From an uncultured Clostridia bacterium (lineage in GTDB: Bacteria; Bacillota; Clostridia; Oscillospirales; CAG-272): a stretch of DNA of 36,064 bases. The stretch covers positions 1 through 36,064 of the forward strand of contig CANRNZ010000007.1 of assembly GCA_947632135.1 (NCBI GenBank), in the 5' to 3' direction. A program made the position numbers and the translations under genes. This document shows, in pieces, positions 8,519 through 19,140 of this stretch (position 1 is the stretch's first letter; each line of letters starts with the position of its first letter). Under the pieces are notes generated by a model that was given only the letters and a program-made list of their open reading frames with translations, was not told where the DNA came from and did no database searches.

Positions 8519-10222
8519 TTGAAATTTCGTGACATGCCCTATGAGCGACCCGACCTTGACGGTATTAAAAAAGATATTTCATCGCTGACCGAGGCTCTTA
8601 AAAAAGCCGAGAGCTACGAGGCGGCGCGCGAGGCGTTTCTCAAAAAGGAAAAATATCTGAGTCATATCGTGACCGAGGCGACTCTATGCAATATTCGTCA
8701 TTCAATCGACACGAGAGACGAGTTCTACGACGGTGAGATGACATTTTGGAACTCCGCGCTTCCCGAGATAGAGGAGTACAGTCAGGCGTGGACGGCGGCT
8801 CTGCTTCAAAGCCCGTTTCGCCGCGAGTTCTCCGAGGAATACGGCGATCTCATGTTTGTAAACGCGGAGATTGCTCTAAAGACATTTTCTCCCGAGATAA
8901 TGGAGGAGATGAAGGAAGAGAACGACCTTGTCCGCGAATACGAAAAGCTGATAGCGTCGGCGGCTGTCCCCTTTGAGGGCGGCGTGTATACGATATCCAA
9001 TATGTCCCCGTTCAAAAACGACCCTGACGACATGCGACGTCTTTCGGCGTGGATTGCCGAGGGGACGTGGTACAAGGAAAATCAGAAAAAGCTCGACGAG
9101 ATATACGACAGGCTCGTTCATCTCAGGGACACGATGGGCAAAAAGCTCGGGTACGGCGGATATATACCTCTAGGTTATTACAGAATGGGGCGCAACTGCT
9201 ATACTAAAGAGGACGTTGAAAAGTTCCGCGCGGCGGTACGGGAGCACCTTGTACCTGTCGCGGACAAGATATACCGCGCTCAGGCGCTGAGGCTCGGGAA
9301 GGAATATCCGATGAGCTTCGCCGACAACGCGCTCTCGTTCCGCTCGGGAAATCCGACTCCCGCAGGAGGGCCATCCGATATTGTCGCCGCGGGTAAGAAG
9401 TTTTACAGCGAGCTCTCAAGCGAGACAAGGGAGTTCTTTAATTCAATGCTCGACGGCGAGATGATGGATCTTCTCTCGACGGAAGGCAAGCGCGGCGGAG
9501 GATACTGCACGGAGATTCCCGATTACGGCATGCCGTTTATATTCGCGAATTTCAACGGCACTCAGCATGACGTCGAGGTGATAACTCACGAGGCGGGTCA
9601 CGCCTTTGCAAGCTGGCTCAACCGCGACAGGATTCCGTCGGAGTATATCTGGCCGAGCATGGAAGGGTGCGAGGTCCATTCGATGTCAATGGAATTTATG
9701 GCGTGGCCGTGGGCGGAGGACTTCTTCGGAAAGGACGCGGTAAAGTTCCGCTACAGTCACCTTGCCGGAGCTCTGACGTTTATACCGTACGGCACGATGG
9801 TCGACCACTTCCAGCATGAGGTGTATGAGCGCCCCGAGATGACGCCCGCCGAACGTCATGCGGTGTGGAAGAGACTTCTCGGAGTGTATATGCCGTGGAT
9901 GAAGCTTGACGGCGAGATACCTTTTTACAGCGAGGGCGAGGGCTGGCAGAGACAGAGCCATATTTATGCAAGTCCTTTCTACTATATAGATTACTGCCTT
10001 GCGCAGACTGTGTCCCTTGAATTTTGGGCTATGCTCCAAAAGGACAGAGACGACGCGTGGAAGCACTACATGGCGTACGCTTCTCAGGGCGGCAGCAGAG
10101 TATTCACTGAGCTGCTCGACAACGCGGGGCTTGTAAGTCCTTTTGACGAGAAATGTCTTATCGAGGTCTCACGCGCCGCCGAGGCTTGGCTTGACTCATA
10201 CGACCTCGGCGACAACGTCTGA
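8519..10222 (+). CDS. M3 family oligoendopeptidase (PepF/oligopeptidase F-like)
   Basis: Zinc site VITHEAGHAFASW (HEXXH) with downstream EGCEVHSMSMEF; RBS GGGAGGTGA supports TTG start at 8519 (ORF track begins at 8504). Confidence 0.92.
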   Translation: MKFRDMPYERPDLDGIKKDISSLTEALKKAESYEAAREAFLKKEKYLSHIVTEATLCNIRHSIDTRDEFYDGEMTFWNSALPEIEEYSQAWTAALLQSPFRREFSEEYGDLMFVNAEIALKTFSPEIMEEMKEENDLVREYEKLIASAAVPFEGGVYTISNMSPFKNDPDDMRRLSAWIAEGTWYKENQKKLDEIYDRLVHLRDTMGKKLGYGGYIPLGYYRMGRNCYTKEDVEKFRAAVREHLVPVADKIYRAQALRLGKEYPMSFADNALSFRSGNPTPAGGPSDIVAAGKKFYSELSSETREFFNSMLDGEMMDLLSTEGKRGGGYCTEIPDYGMPFIFANFNGTQHDVEVITHEAGHAFASWLNRDRIPSEYIWPSMEGCEVHSMSMEFMAWPWAEDFFGKDAVKFRYSHLAGALTFIPYGTMVDHFQHEVYERPEMTPAERHAVWKRLLGVYMPWMKLDGEIPFYSEGEGWQRQSHIYASPFYYIDYCLAQTVSLEFWAMLQKDRDDAWKHYMAYASQGGSRVFTELLDNAGLVSPFDEKCLIEVSRAAEAWLDSYDLGDNV

Positions 10223-10225
10223 TTT

Positions 10226-10939
10226 ATGCCGCAAAAAAAGCATGGCGCCGAGGGCAGGGGAGGACAGGCGAGACTGCGCGGGAAGGCGCGGCGCGCTTCG
10301 TATTTTACAAAGAACGGCGAGTCGTACATGTACAGCGGCCCGCTTTACGAGCCGCATTGCCGCGTCGGCACTCCGAAAAAAACGTCCGCAATAAGAACCG
10401 CGTCGGCGTTTTCGGTGTTTTTCATGCTTGTTATATGCGGGTGCATTCCGATTCCCGGAATGAACGCCGCGTATGTGATAATTCCCTATGTGTGCGCAAT
10501 CATAACCTCGGGAGTTATTCTGAAGGACGCGCTCAAAATGCACGGGCAGGACAGCCTTCGGGAATATGTCTATGAGTCCACCGCGAAAAATCTTCCGTAC
10601 AGGGCGGTCTTTTCCGCTGTGTTTTCCGCATTATGCGCTGTCGGCGAGAATATATTCATAATCGTAAACGATGCGAAATATACAGTCGCGGCGGCGATTT
10701 TCACGGCTTTCTCCGCCATGTCGGTGATTTTGTCGCTTCTTATCCATCGCGGCGAGAGAATCGCGGTGTGGGAAAAGAGAGGCTCCCCGGGCCGCGCGGA
10801 GAATAATTCGAAAAAATCGAAAAATCCGGAAAAATCGGAAAGTCCGAAAGATTCGGAAGATTCGAAAAATTCGAAAAATTCGGAAGATTCGAAAAACGCA
10901 AACGCAGACGAGGCGAGCGAAAACGACGCCGGCAGATAA
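10226..10939 (+). CDS. Small multi-pass membrane protein with low-complexity Ser/Lys/Asn C-terminal tail; start uncertain (10226 or 10331)
   Basis: Several hydrophobic TM segments; tail SKKSKNPEKSESPKDSEDSKNSKNSEDSKN encoded by 9-bp repeats. Confidence 0.6.
   Translation: MPQKKHGAEGRGGQARLRGKARRASYFTKNGESYMYSGPLYEPHCRVGTPKKTSAIRTASAFSVFFMLVICGCIPIPGMNAAYVIIPYVCAIITSGVILKDALKMHGQDSLREYVYESTAKNLPYRAVFSAVFSALCAVGENIFIIVNDAKYTVAAAIFTAFSAMSVILSLLIHRGERIAVWEKRGSPGRAENNSKKSKNPEKSESPKDSEDSKNSKNSEDSKNANADEASENDAGR
10805..10894. repeat. 9-bp tandem repeat, 10 units (RATTCGRAA), in-frame within a CDS
   Basis: aattcgaaa aaatcgaaa aatccggaa aaatcggaa agtccgaaa gattcggaa gattcgaaa aattcgaaa aattcggaa gattcgaaa. 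Confidence 0.95.
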
Positions 10940-11229
10940 AAAGCAGGCAATATTTTTAATAAAAACGAAGATAACAGAAATAATAAAAATAAGCGTCGGT
11001 ATATTTTCGGCGCGCCGAGGATTTTTGCATTATCGGAGACACACGCATCGGATACTTTGTATTCGGGGGGCTCCGCGCGGCATAAGGCGGGATAACATTT
11101 ACCACTGACGAAGCATTCGGCATTTTCGATTTTTATCTTTTTAATTTTTATTACTTTGTAAACGTGGGGTTAACCCTTGTTTAATATTATTTTATTTCTT
11201 TTTTCAATTAAAAAGGAGGCTTACAAACA

Positions 11230-13467
11230 ATGAAAGCAAGAAGACTCATCGCCTTTCTTTTGGTTTGCGTAATGCTCGCGGGACTCGCGGCATGCGGCGG
11301 AAATAAGGGCGAGGCCAAGACGCTTGTTGTTTCGGTAGAGCAGGGACTCGAGGGTAAATTCTCTCCCTTCTTCTACCTGAGCGCAAACGACGGTACTGTT
11401 GTTGACTTTGTCAGCATCGGTACATTCCCCGTCGACCGTGTCGGAAACCCTGTGCTTCACGGTATCGATGGTGAAACACGTTCCTACAACGGCACAGATT
11501 ACACATACTATGCCGCTTGTAACGTAGACGTCACACAAAATGACGACGGAACAGTTTACTACGATATGACAATGCGCGATGACCTTGAGTTCTCCGACGG
11601 AACAAAGGCTACCATCGACGACCTCATCTTCAGCTTCTATGTATATCTTGACCCCGCATATGACGGAAACGCGACAATGTACGCTCTTCCGATTCAGGGC
11701 GTTGAGGAATACCGCGCGGGCATGGAGTCCCTCCTCAGCCTTTTAATCAAGGCGGGAAGAGACAACAAGGATTTCACAAACTGGGACGAGGCTACTCAGA
11801 CCGCGTTCTGGGAAGCTTATGACAAGGCGGCTGTCGCTTTTGTCGATGAGATTAAGCAGTTTCTTGTTGCCGAAGGCCTCAACACCGAAGCCGACACTTG
11901 GGATAAGGTCATAGCAAACTGGGGCTATGAGGTTCCCGCTGACGCTACCGAGGTCGAGGTATTCGATACGATGCTTGCGGAATACGACAACGACGTTCTC
12001 GCAATGACAGGCGCAGAGACTGCCGGCTCCAGCTACTCCAGCCTTCTCGAAAATTACGACAACTACTCCATGGCTATCAAGACGGGTAACTCCGCCGACA
12101 GCATCACCGGTATCCAGAAGACCGGCGACTACTCGCTCCGTATAGTCACAACAGAGTTCGACGCTACAACAATTTACCAGCTCGGCTCTTATATCGCTCC
12201 TCTGTCCTACTACGGCGACACATCGAAGTATGACTACGAAGCCAACAAGTTCGGCTTTGACAAGGGCGACCTCAGCATAGTCAAAGCAAAGACAACGGCT
12301 CCTATCGGCGCCGGTCCTTACACATTCTCGGAATACAAGGACGGTCGTGTATATCTTGAGTCCAACCCGAAGTACTACCTCGGCGAGCCCAAGATTAAAT
12401 ACCTCCAGTGCCAGGAGTCCAGCGAGGACACCAAGATAAGCGGTATCGTTGCGGGCAACCTCGATATCACAGACCCCTCCTACAGCACGGACGTTGCAAA
12501 GCAGATTGCTAAAGAGAACGGCCTCTCCGAGGATGAGTGGGATAAGTTTGACGGTCCGGTGATCACCACCGAGCTGATTGACTACCGCGGCTACGGCTAC
12601 ATCGGCATCAACCCGAACAATGTCAAGGTCGGCGACGATCCGTATTCGGACGAGTCCAAGGCGCTGCGCAAGGCCATCGCTACGATGATCGCAGTGTACC
12701 GTGACGAGGCGATTGACTCCTACTACGGAGAGACGGCTTCCGTCATCAACTATCCTATATCCAACACATCGTGGGCAGCTCCTCAGACGACAGACGAGGG
12801 CTACAAGATAGCTTACTCCACAGACGTTAAGGGCGAACCCATTTACACTGCCGACATGACGACCGACCAGAAGTACGAGGCTGCTCTCAATGCCGCTCTC
12901 GGATACTTTGAGGCCGCGGGCTACACTGTTGCCGACGGTAAGGTAACTGCCGCTCCCGAAGGCGCTAAGATGGCGTTCGGCGTTGAAATCGGCGGCGGCG
13001 GACAGGGCGACCACCCCGCGTTCCTGCTTCTCAAGAATGCCGCTGCGGCATTTGAGACAATCGGAATCAAGGTGGATATCCATGACCACGCTCAGTCCAG
13101 CGATTTGTACGCAACATATCAGGAAGGTGTTGCCGACATGTGGTGCGCCGCATGGCAGGCGGGTACTGACCCCGATATGTTCCAGCTCTACCACAGCGAG
13201 GGCTCGACCAACTACTATCAGATAGCCGACGACGACCTCGATGAGCTCATCATGCAGGGCCGTTCCTCCGCTGACCCGACCTACAGAAAGTCCGTATATC
13301 AGTCCGCAATGGAAATCATTATGGACTGGGGCGTTGAGCTTCCTCTCTATCAGAGAAGCGACGCCTGCGCGGTTTCCACTGTTCGTGTCAACGTATCGAC
13401 GCTTCCTTCCGACATGACTCCTTACTGGGGTTGGTCTGCGGAAATAGAGAAGCTCGAGATGAATTGA
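11230..13467 (+). CDS. Peptide/oligopeptide ABC transporter substrate-binding lipoprotein (SBP family 5, OppA-like), enlarged
   Basis: Lipobox [55 protein letters not shown]; followed by a complete Opp transporter. Confidence 0.93.
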   Translation: MKARRLIAFLLVCVMLAGLAACGGNKGEAKTLVVSVEQGLEGKFSPFFYLSANDGTVVDFVSIGTFPVDRVGNPVLHGIDGETRSYNGTDYTYYAACNVDVTQNDDGTVYYDMTMRDDLEFSDGTKATIDDLIFSFYVYLDPAYDGNATMYALPIQGVEEYRAGMESLLSLLIKAGRDNKDFTNWDEATQTAFWEAYDKAAVAFVDEIKQFLVAEGLNTEADTWDKVIANWGYEVPADATEVEVFDTMLAEYDNDVLAMTGAETAGSSYSSLLENYDNYSMAIKTGNSADSITGIQKTGDYSLRIVTTEFDATTIYQLGSYIAPLSYYGDTSKYDYEANKFGFDKGDLSIVKAKTTAPIGAGPYTFSEYKDGRVYLESNPKYYLGEPKIKYLQCQESSEDTKISGIVAGNLDITDPSYSTDVAKQIAKENGLSEDEWDKFDGPVITTELIDYRGYGYIGINPNNVKVGDDPYSDESKALRKAIATMIAVYRDEAIDSYYGETASVINYPISNTSWAAPQTTDEGYKIAYSTDVKGEPIYTADMTTDQKYEAALNAALGYFEAAGYTVADGKVTAAPEGAKMAFGVEIGGGGQGDHPAFLLLKNAAAAFETIGIKVDIHDHAQSSDLYATYQEGVADMWCAAWQAGTDPDMFQLYHSEGSTNYYQIADDDLDELIMQGRSSADPTYRKSVYQSAMEIIMDWGVELPLYQRSDACAVSTVRVNVSTLPSDMTPYWGWSAEIEKLEMN

Positions 13468-13606
13468 CGGACGGTATTTGAATTATACCGTTAAGGTTTC
13501 TTAAGCCTTAGTACTTTAACGGCTTTCGGGCGCGGAAAATCTGCGGGCGAAAAACCGTTATAAGGCTGTAATTCATTCGGCTCTTGACCGAGTGACAAAT
13601 TAAAAT

Positions 13607-13634
13607 CCCCGCCTTCCCCTCGGGGAGGGCGGGG
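13607..13634. terminator. GC-rich hairpin between oppA- and oppB-type genes; attenuator or mRNA-stabilising element
   Basis: CCCCGCCTTCCCC-TC-GGGGAGGGCGGGG, 13-bp stem with one wobble; no U-tract follows. Confidence 0.6.
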
Positions 13635-13639
13635 CAATT

Positions 13640-13747
13640 TGAATTATTCGAGTTATTCGAATAATTCGAACGGCTCAAACAGCTCAAACAGCTCAAACAG
13701 TTCGAATATTTCGAATATCTCGAATAGTTCGGATAGTTCGGATAAAT
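13640..13747. repeat. 9-bp tandem repeat, 12 degenerate units (CGAATAGTT/CAAACAGCT)
   Basis: tgaattatt cgagttatt cgaataatt cgaacggct caaacagct caaacagct caaacagtt cgaatattt cgaatatct cgaatagtt cggatagtt cggataaat. Confidence 0.95.
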
Positions 13748-13859
13748 TCCGTTATTTCTGCCGTGCAGCAGAAAACCGCACTCGCCGTACCGAGACGTTT
13801 TCCCGGTGCGCGGCAAAAATCATGCGGCGTCTTATGCCGCAAAGACTGGGGTGAATATT

Positions 13860-14846
13860 TTGCGAAAATACATAATAAAGCGTCTTCTCATTTCGGTTCT
13901 TATACTGTTCTGCGTGACGTTTATAATTTATGCTCTGATACGCTGTCTGCCCGGCTCGTATGTCGAAAATATGGCGCAAAGACTCTCGACCGCTCCCGGC
14001 TCAAAGCCTTACGAGGAGTGGCTCGCGCAGCTCAACGCCTCATACGGACTTGACAAGCCCATCATCGCGGGATACGGTTCGTGGCTCCTCGATTTCTTCA
14101 GAGGGAATTTCGGCGACAGCTGGCGCTTTACAGTTCCCGTTATCGAAGAGTTCAAGTCCGTAATCGGGATATCGTTTATAATGGGCGTTATCTCGTTTGT
14201 CATTGAGCTTGCGATAGCGGTGCCTCTCGGCATCGTCGCCGCGACAAAGCAGTATTCCAAAACGGACTACGTCATATCCGCCGCGGCGCTGACCGGTATT
14301 TCTCTTCCGACGTTCTTCTTCGCGACGCTTCTTCAGCTTGTTTTCGCGGTGAAGCTCGGGTGGTTCGATACTCACGGGCTTGTCGGGCGCGACTACGCTC
14401 AGCTGAGCGCTGCGGGTCAGGTGCTTGACAAGGCGCGTCACCTCGTGCTGCCGGTACTCACGCTCGCGATAGTCAGCATCGGTTCTCTTATGAGATATAC
14501 GAGAACGAACATGCTCGAGGTGCTCAATTCCGATTACATAAGGACCGCGAGAGCGAAAGGACTCAATGAGAAAAAGGTCATATACCATCACGCGTTCCGC
14601 AACACTCTTATTCCCCTCGTTACTATTATCGGCGGCTCGCTTCCCGGGCTCTTTTCGGGCGCTCTTATAACGGAGACCCTGTTCAGTATTCCCGGCATAG
14701 GCTTTGCGTCATATCAGGCAATGGTGGCGGGTGATATTCCGTTTACCATGTTCTATCTTACGTTTATAGCTATTCTGACGCTTCTCGGTAACCTTATATC
14801 CGACGTACTTTACGCCGTTGTCGACCCGCGTGTCCGCATAGCGTAG
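13860..14846 (+). CDS. Oligopeptide ABC transporter permease (OppB/DppB-like)
   Basis: MRKYIIKRLLISVLILFCVTFIIYALIRCLPG...YIRTARAKGLNEKKVIYHHAFRNTLIPLVT EAA loop; TTG start inferred (ORF track begins at GTG 13806). Confidence 0.93.
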   Translation: MRKYIIKRLLISVLILFCVTFIIYALIRCLPGSYVENMAQRLSTAPGSKPYEEWLAQLNASYGLDKPIIAGYGSWLLDFFRGNFGDSWRFTVPVIEEFKSVIGISFIMGVISFVIELAIAVPLGIVAATKQYSKTDYVISAAALTGISLPTFFFATLLQLVFAVKLGWFDTHGLVGRDYAQLSAAGQVLDKARHLVLPVLTLAIVSIGSLMRYTRTNMLEVLNSDYIRTARAKGLNEKKVIYHHAFRNTLIPLVTIIGGSLPGLFSGALITETLFSIPGIGFASYQAMVAGDIPFTMFYLTFIAILTLLGNLISDVLYAVVDPRVRIA

Positions 14847-14859
14847 GAAGGAGAGAAAC

Positions 14860-16404
14860 ATGAAACGAGACGTAAAAAAGCCCGAAAACGAAAGCGAGCG
14901 CACAAATGACACGCAGTATTCGCTTAATGACGACAGGCGCGTCAAGGTACTCTCTCCCGGCGCTCTTGTTGTAAAGAGATTTTTCAGAAACAGACTTGCG
15001 ATAGTGGGTCTTATAATGATTCTTTCAATGGCTGTATTCTCATTTCTCGGCGGTCTTATTATTCCTTACGGCGAGAGCGAGCAGTTTTATATCGACACAA
15101 ACATGAGAAAGGAATATGTCGGCGTTACTCACAACGACACATTCCGTTATATAGTCCCCGAGGGTGAGAGCTTCAGCTCGATTCTTCAGTCCCGCTTTAC
15201 TCTCGCTCAGATAAACGGAAACGACACCTTTGAGTACGACAAGGCGGAGTACACTCTGACGGAGGACGGAAAAGACCTTTATTCGATACGCACTGCCGAC
15301 GGCACTCTCGTTGCCGTGGCGTTCAAGGATATAGTAAATGCCGCGGACGGCGTCGAGGACGGCACGTTCACGTTTAAATACGAGGCTCTGAAGGCCTACG
15401 CCGCAGGTAAGGATTCGTTTGACGCCGAGGGCAAAAGCTACGCGCTCGACGCGGACGGAAACATCACCCTTGACGGTAAGGACACGGCGTACATAAGCCG
15501 TTTTGTCGTTCAGCCGAAGGAGAACGGCATAACCGTAACGAAGGATTTCAGAGAATTTCTCGCGGAAAAGCTTGACGCGGGCGAGACCGAGTTTACATAT
15601 GAGGGGACGGACTACCAGGCGCAGTACGACCCGAGTCAGCTCGTGTGGTCTGTTCTTCAGAACACCTCGACCCACGTTTACGACAAGTACTCGTCTCCGA
15701 GTCTGAAGCATCCTCTCGGAACAGACTCGAACGGAATGGACGTGCTCACGCGTCTTATGTACGGCGGACGCGTGTCCCTTGTCATCGGATTTATAGTCGT
15801 CTTTCTCGAAACGTTTATAGGCGTTATTCTCGGCGGTATTTCGGGATATTTCGGAGGCTGGGTGGACAACCTTATAATGAGGCTTGTCGACGTGTTCTAC
15901 TGCATTCCCTCGCTCCCGATTATAATTATTCTCGGCTCCGTGATGGATAAGCAGATGGTCGACCCTCAGATAAGAATGCTTTATCTGATGCTGATACTCG
16001 GATTCCTCGGCTGGGCGGGAACCGCCCGTCTTGTGCGCGGACAGATACTCTCTCTTCGCGAGCAGGAGTTTATGACTGCCACCGAGGCGTGCGGCATAAG
16101 CGTCAGCAGACGTATATTCCGTCACCTTATACCGAATGTTGTGCCTCAGCTCATTGTCACATGCACAATGGGTCTCGGCAGTACGATAATCACCGAGGCG
16201 ACTCTTTCCTTCCTCGGTCTCGGCGTTAAATTCCCGTTCGCCTCGTGGGGCAATATCATCTCGGACGTCAACAACTCGTTCGTCATGACAAACTACTGGT
16301 TCGTTTGGATACCCGCGGGAATTTGTCTTATGATAGCCGTTCTCGGATTTAACTTTGTCGGCGACGGTCTGAGAGACGCATTCGACCCGAAAATGAAGAG
16401 ATAA
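14860..16404 (+). CDS. Oligopeptide ABC transporter permease (OppC/DppC-like) with about 200-aa extracytoplasmic insertion
   Basis: HPLGTDSNGMDVLTRLMYGGRVSL; EFMTATEACGISVSRRIFRHLIPNVVPQLIV EAA loop; 514 aa versus about 300 aa typical. Confidence 0.92.
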   Translation: MKRDVKKPENESERTNDTQYSLNDDRRVKVLSPGALVVKRFFRNRLAIVGLIMILSMAVFSFLGGLIIPYGESEQFYIDTNMRKEYVGVTHNDTFRYIVPEGESFSSILQSRFTLAQINGNDTFEYDKAEYTLTEDGKDLYSIRTADGTLVAVAFKDIVNAADGVEDGTFTFKYEALKAYAAGKDSFDAEGKSYALDADGNITLDGKDTAYISRFVVQPKENGITVTKDFREFLAEKLDAGETEFTYEGTDYQAQYDPSQLVWSVLQNTSTHVYDKYSSPSLKHPLGTDSNGMDVLTRLMYGGRVSLVIGFIVVFLETFIGVILGGISGYFGGWVDNLIMRLVDVFYCIPSLPIIIILGSVMDKQMVDPQIRMLYLMLILGFLGWAGTARLVRGQILSLREQEFMTATEACGISVSRRIFRHLIPNVVPQLIVTCTMGLGSTIITEATLSFLGLGVKFPFASWGNIISDVNNSFVMTNYWFVWIPAGICLMIAVLGFNFVGDGLRDAFDPKMKR

Positions 16405-16420
16405 GCGAGGAGGCGTTTAC

Positions 16421-17620
16421 ATGGCAAAGACTAAAAAAGAAGGATATCTGTCCGCGAAGGAGTCGAGGCGGATATCAAAGGAAAACCGTAAAATAACGAA
16501 CGCGCTTGAAAAAAAGCGCAAGCGCAAAAACGTCCCCGAGAGCGAATATCTGACAGAGATGCACGACAGAAACAACGCTGTCGAGTTCGATAATCTTCAC
16601 ACGTATTTCTTCACCGACACGGGAGTCGTTAAAAGCGTTGACAGCGTTACGTTTGATATACCTATCGGAAAGACCGTGGGCGTCGTCGGCGAGTCGGGCT
16701 GCGGAAAGTCCGTCACGAGTCTTTCTCTCATGCAGCTTTTGCAGCGCCCGCAGGGGCAGGTCGTAGAGGGCGAGATACGTCTAAATCTCGGCGACAAGGC
16801 TTACGATATCGCAAAAATTCCCTACGAGAAGATGCTTGAGCTGCGCGGAAACGTCATATCCATGATATTCCAGGAGCCTATGACGGCGCTCAACCCCGTT
16901 TTCCGAATCGGCGCTCAGCTCGGCGAGGTAATCGAGCTGCACGACGGAAACGGAAAGGACAAGGAATACGTCAAAAAGCGCACGATTGAGCTGCTTGAAA
17001 TGGTCGGAATCGCAAACAGCGAGGGAGTTTACAAGATGTTCCCCCACGAGCTGTCGGGCGGTATGCGGCAGAGAGTCATGATTGCGATAGCTCTCGCGTG
17101 CAACCCGAGAATCATTATCGCCGACGAGCCGACGACCGCTCTCGACGTTACGATACAGGCTCAGGTGCTCGATTTGCTCCGCAATCTGAAGGACAAGATA
17201 AATTCTTCCATAATGTTCATAACCCATGACCTCGGAGTTATCGCCGAAATGGCGGACTACGTCGTCGTAATGTATGCGGGGAGAATTATCGAAAAGGGAA
17301 CCGCCGAGGATATTTTCTATCACCCCGCTCACCCTTATACGATAGGACTTATGGAGTCAAAGCCCGTTGTCGGAAAGGATGTCGAAAAGCTCTATTCGAT
17401 TCCCGGCAAGGTGCCGAACCCCGTCGATATGCCGAACTACTGTTACTTCAAGGACCGCTGTGAAAAATGCGTTAAGAAGTGCGACGGCGAATACCCGACG
17501 GAGATAAGCCTCAGCCCCACTCACAAGGTAAGTTGTTATCTCTATGACGGCGTTGATGCCGACGCGGCACGGGAAGTTAATAAAACGGAAAGATTGGATG
17601 AAACGGAGGGTGAACGGTAA
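16421..17620 (+). CDS. Oligopeptide ABC transporter ATP-binding protein (OppD/DppD-like)
   Basis: Walker [48 protein letters not shown]-terminal Cys-rich oligopeptide-transporter motif. Confidence 0.95.
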   Translation: MAKTKKEGYLSAKESRRISKENRKITNALEKKRKRKNVPESEYLTEMHDRNNAVEFDNLHTYFFTDTGVVKSVDSVTFDIPIGKTVGVVGESGCGKSVTSLSLMQLLQRPQGQVVEGEIRLNLGDKAYDIAKIPYEKMLELRGNVISMIFQEPMTALNPVFRIGAQLGEVIELHDGNGKDKEYVKKRTIELLEMVGIANSEGVYKMFPHELSGGMRQRVMIAIALACNPRIIIADEPTTALDVTIQAQVLDLLRNLKDKINSSIMFITHDLGVIAEMADYVVVMYAGRIIEKGTAEDIFYHPAHPYTIGLMESKPVVGKDVEKLYSIPGKVPNPVDMPNYCYFKDRCEKCVKKCDGEYPTEISLSPTHKVSCYLYDGVDADAAREVNKTERLDETEGER

Positions 17621-18720
17621 TGGCACGGGAAAATGTAAACGCTGAGGAAAACACCAATGTCAAAGACGGTTTTACTCCCGTTGAGTATGATCCCAAATAC
17701 ATTTTGATGGTGAACAATCTGAAAAAGCATTTTGCCATAAAGGGCGGAATGATATCAAAGCCCGTCGGCTGGGTGAAGGCCGTCGACGGAGTCACCTTCA
17801 ATCTGAAGCGCGGGACGACAATGGGTCTTGTCGGCGAGTCGGGCTGCGGAAAAACGACGACCGGACGCGCGATTCTCAGGCTTTCGGGAAAAAAGACCGC
17901 GGGTCAGGTGCTTTTCAACGGCAGGGAAGTCTACGATTTGACCGCAAGGGAAATGCGCTCCATGCGCACGAAGATGCAGATTATCTTTCAGGACCCGTTT
18001 TCAAGTCTTTCGCCGCGTCTGCCCGTAGGCGAGATAATCGGCGAGGCGGTGCGCGAGCACAAAATCGTCCCGAAGGAAGAATTTAACGATTATATTGACC
18101 GTATTATGGACAACTGCGGCCTCCAGCCGTTCCACAAGGTGCGCTATCCGCACGAGTTCTCGGGCGGTCAGCGCCAGAGGATCTGCATTGCCCGCGCTCT
18201 TGCATTGAATCCGGAGTTTGTCGTATGCGACGAGCCGGTGTCCGCTCTTGACGTGTCAATTCAGGCTCAGATTATTAACCTGCTCGAGGACCTTCAGGAA
18301 AAATTCAAGCTGTCGTATCTGTTTATATCTCACGACCTTTCGGTCGTCGAGCATATATCGGACGCGGTCGGCGTTATGTATCTCGGAAATCTTGTCGAGT
18401 ACGGCGAGACAAAGGACATCTTCTCCTCGCCTCTCCACCCGTACACGAAGGCTCTCTTTTCGGCAATTCCCGTTCCCGACCCGAACGCCCGCATGAACCG
18501 TATAGTTCTCGAGGGCTCGATTCCTTCACCCGCAAATCCGCCGTCGGGCTGTAAATTCCACACGAGATGCCCGTACTGCATGGATAAATGCAAGACCGAG
18601 GAGCCGCAGCAGCGCGAGCTTGAGCCGGGGCACTATGTCGTCTGCCATCTGTACGATGGAGAAAGCGGCGTGAAACACGATGCGAAGGGCGGCGCCGAGA
18701 CCGACGGGGAAAACGCGTAA
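17620..18720 (+). CDS. Oligopeptide ABC transporter ATP-binding protein (OppF/DppF-like)
   Basis: Walker [53 protein letters not shown] overlap with the previous gene. Confidence 0.95.
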   Translation: MARENVNAEENTNVKDGFTPVEYDPKYILMVNNLKKHFAIKGGMISKPVGWVKAVDGVTFNLKRGTTMGLVGESGCGKTTTGRAILRLSGKKTAGQVLFNGREVYDLTAREMRSMRTKMQIIFQDPFSSLSPRLPVGEIIGEAVREHKIVPKEEFNDYIDRIMDNCGLQPFHKVRYPHEFSGGQRQRICIARALALNPEFVVCDEPVSALDVSIQAQIINLLEDLQEKFKLSYLFISHDLSVVEHISDAVGVMYLGNLVEYGETKDIFSSPLHPYTKALFSAIPVPDPNARMNRIVLEGSIPSPANPPSGCKFHTRCPYCMDKCKTEEPQQRELEPGHYVVCHLYDGESGVKHDAKGGAETDGENA

Positions 18721-19028
18721 TGAGTCAAAAGCGTCGAAGAAAGCAGTACGATGACGACGACGGGCGAACTATTGCCGATATGAGCTCCGTTTCGGGCGGA
18801 AGTCACCTTTTCGGCGCGGTAAGACCGAGTGAGGACGGCTTTTTGAAAAAAGAGGCGAGGGACGAGTCAGGCGGCGTAAAGGGCGCGCGTCATGACGAGA
18901 GCCAAATTACATCCGAGGAGCGTCGGTGGTACGTTCTCGGCGCGATGAAGGCGACGCTGCTTATCGCTCTCGCGTTCATTGTGGGGCTCGGCGCGGCAAT
19001 CCTTCTGATGATTCTTTTATGGGGCTGA
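18720..19028 (+). CDS. Small single-TM protein coupled to the opp operon
   Basis: TAATG overlap with the OppF stop; hydrophilic N-terminus, C-terminal TM LLIALAFIVGLGAAILLMILLWG. Confidence 0.7.
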   Translation: MSQKRRRKQYDDDDGRTIADMSSVSGGSHLFGAVRPSEDGFLKKEARDESGGVKGARHDESQITSEERRWYVLGAMKATLLIALAFIVGLGAAILLMILLWG

Positions 19029-19112
19029 AAGCTTTCGCAGGGTTTTTGCGGAATGTGGCCTTAAAAAGTCCGGCATACGTTTTTTCGTATTCTTTTGAAA
19101 AATATAAGTTAC

Positions 19113-19140
19113 GGCGTCCGAGCATGAAGGCTCGGACGCC
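19113..19140. terminator. Inverted repeat closing the opp operon, probable terminator
   Basis: GGCGTCCGAGC-atgaag-GCTCGGACGCC, 11-bp perfect stem; U-rich stretch only further downstream. Confidence 0.6.

Noticed and set aside
11743-13194. 483-aa minus-strand ORF
   Set aside because: Entirely antisense to the well-supported OppA-like CDS; composition typical of a shadow ORF and no RBS or recognisable domain.
13640-13747. Possible CRISPR array
   Set aside because: Units are contiguous 9-mers with no unique spacers and no cas genes; it is a simple tandem repeat.
13508-13816. 102-aa minus-strand ORF with NYPNYSRYSKYSN-type repeats
   Set aside because: The peptide is just a translation of the non-coding 9-bp array and hairpin; a 9-bp period trivially keeps any frame open.
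15040-16125. 361-aa minus-strand ORF
   Set aside because: Antisense to the OppC-like permease; no family features; shadow ORF from codon bias.
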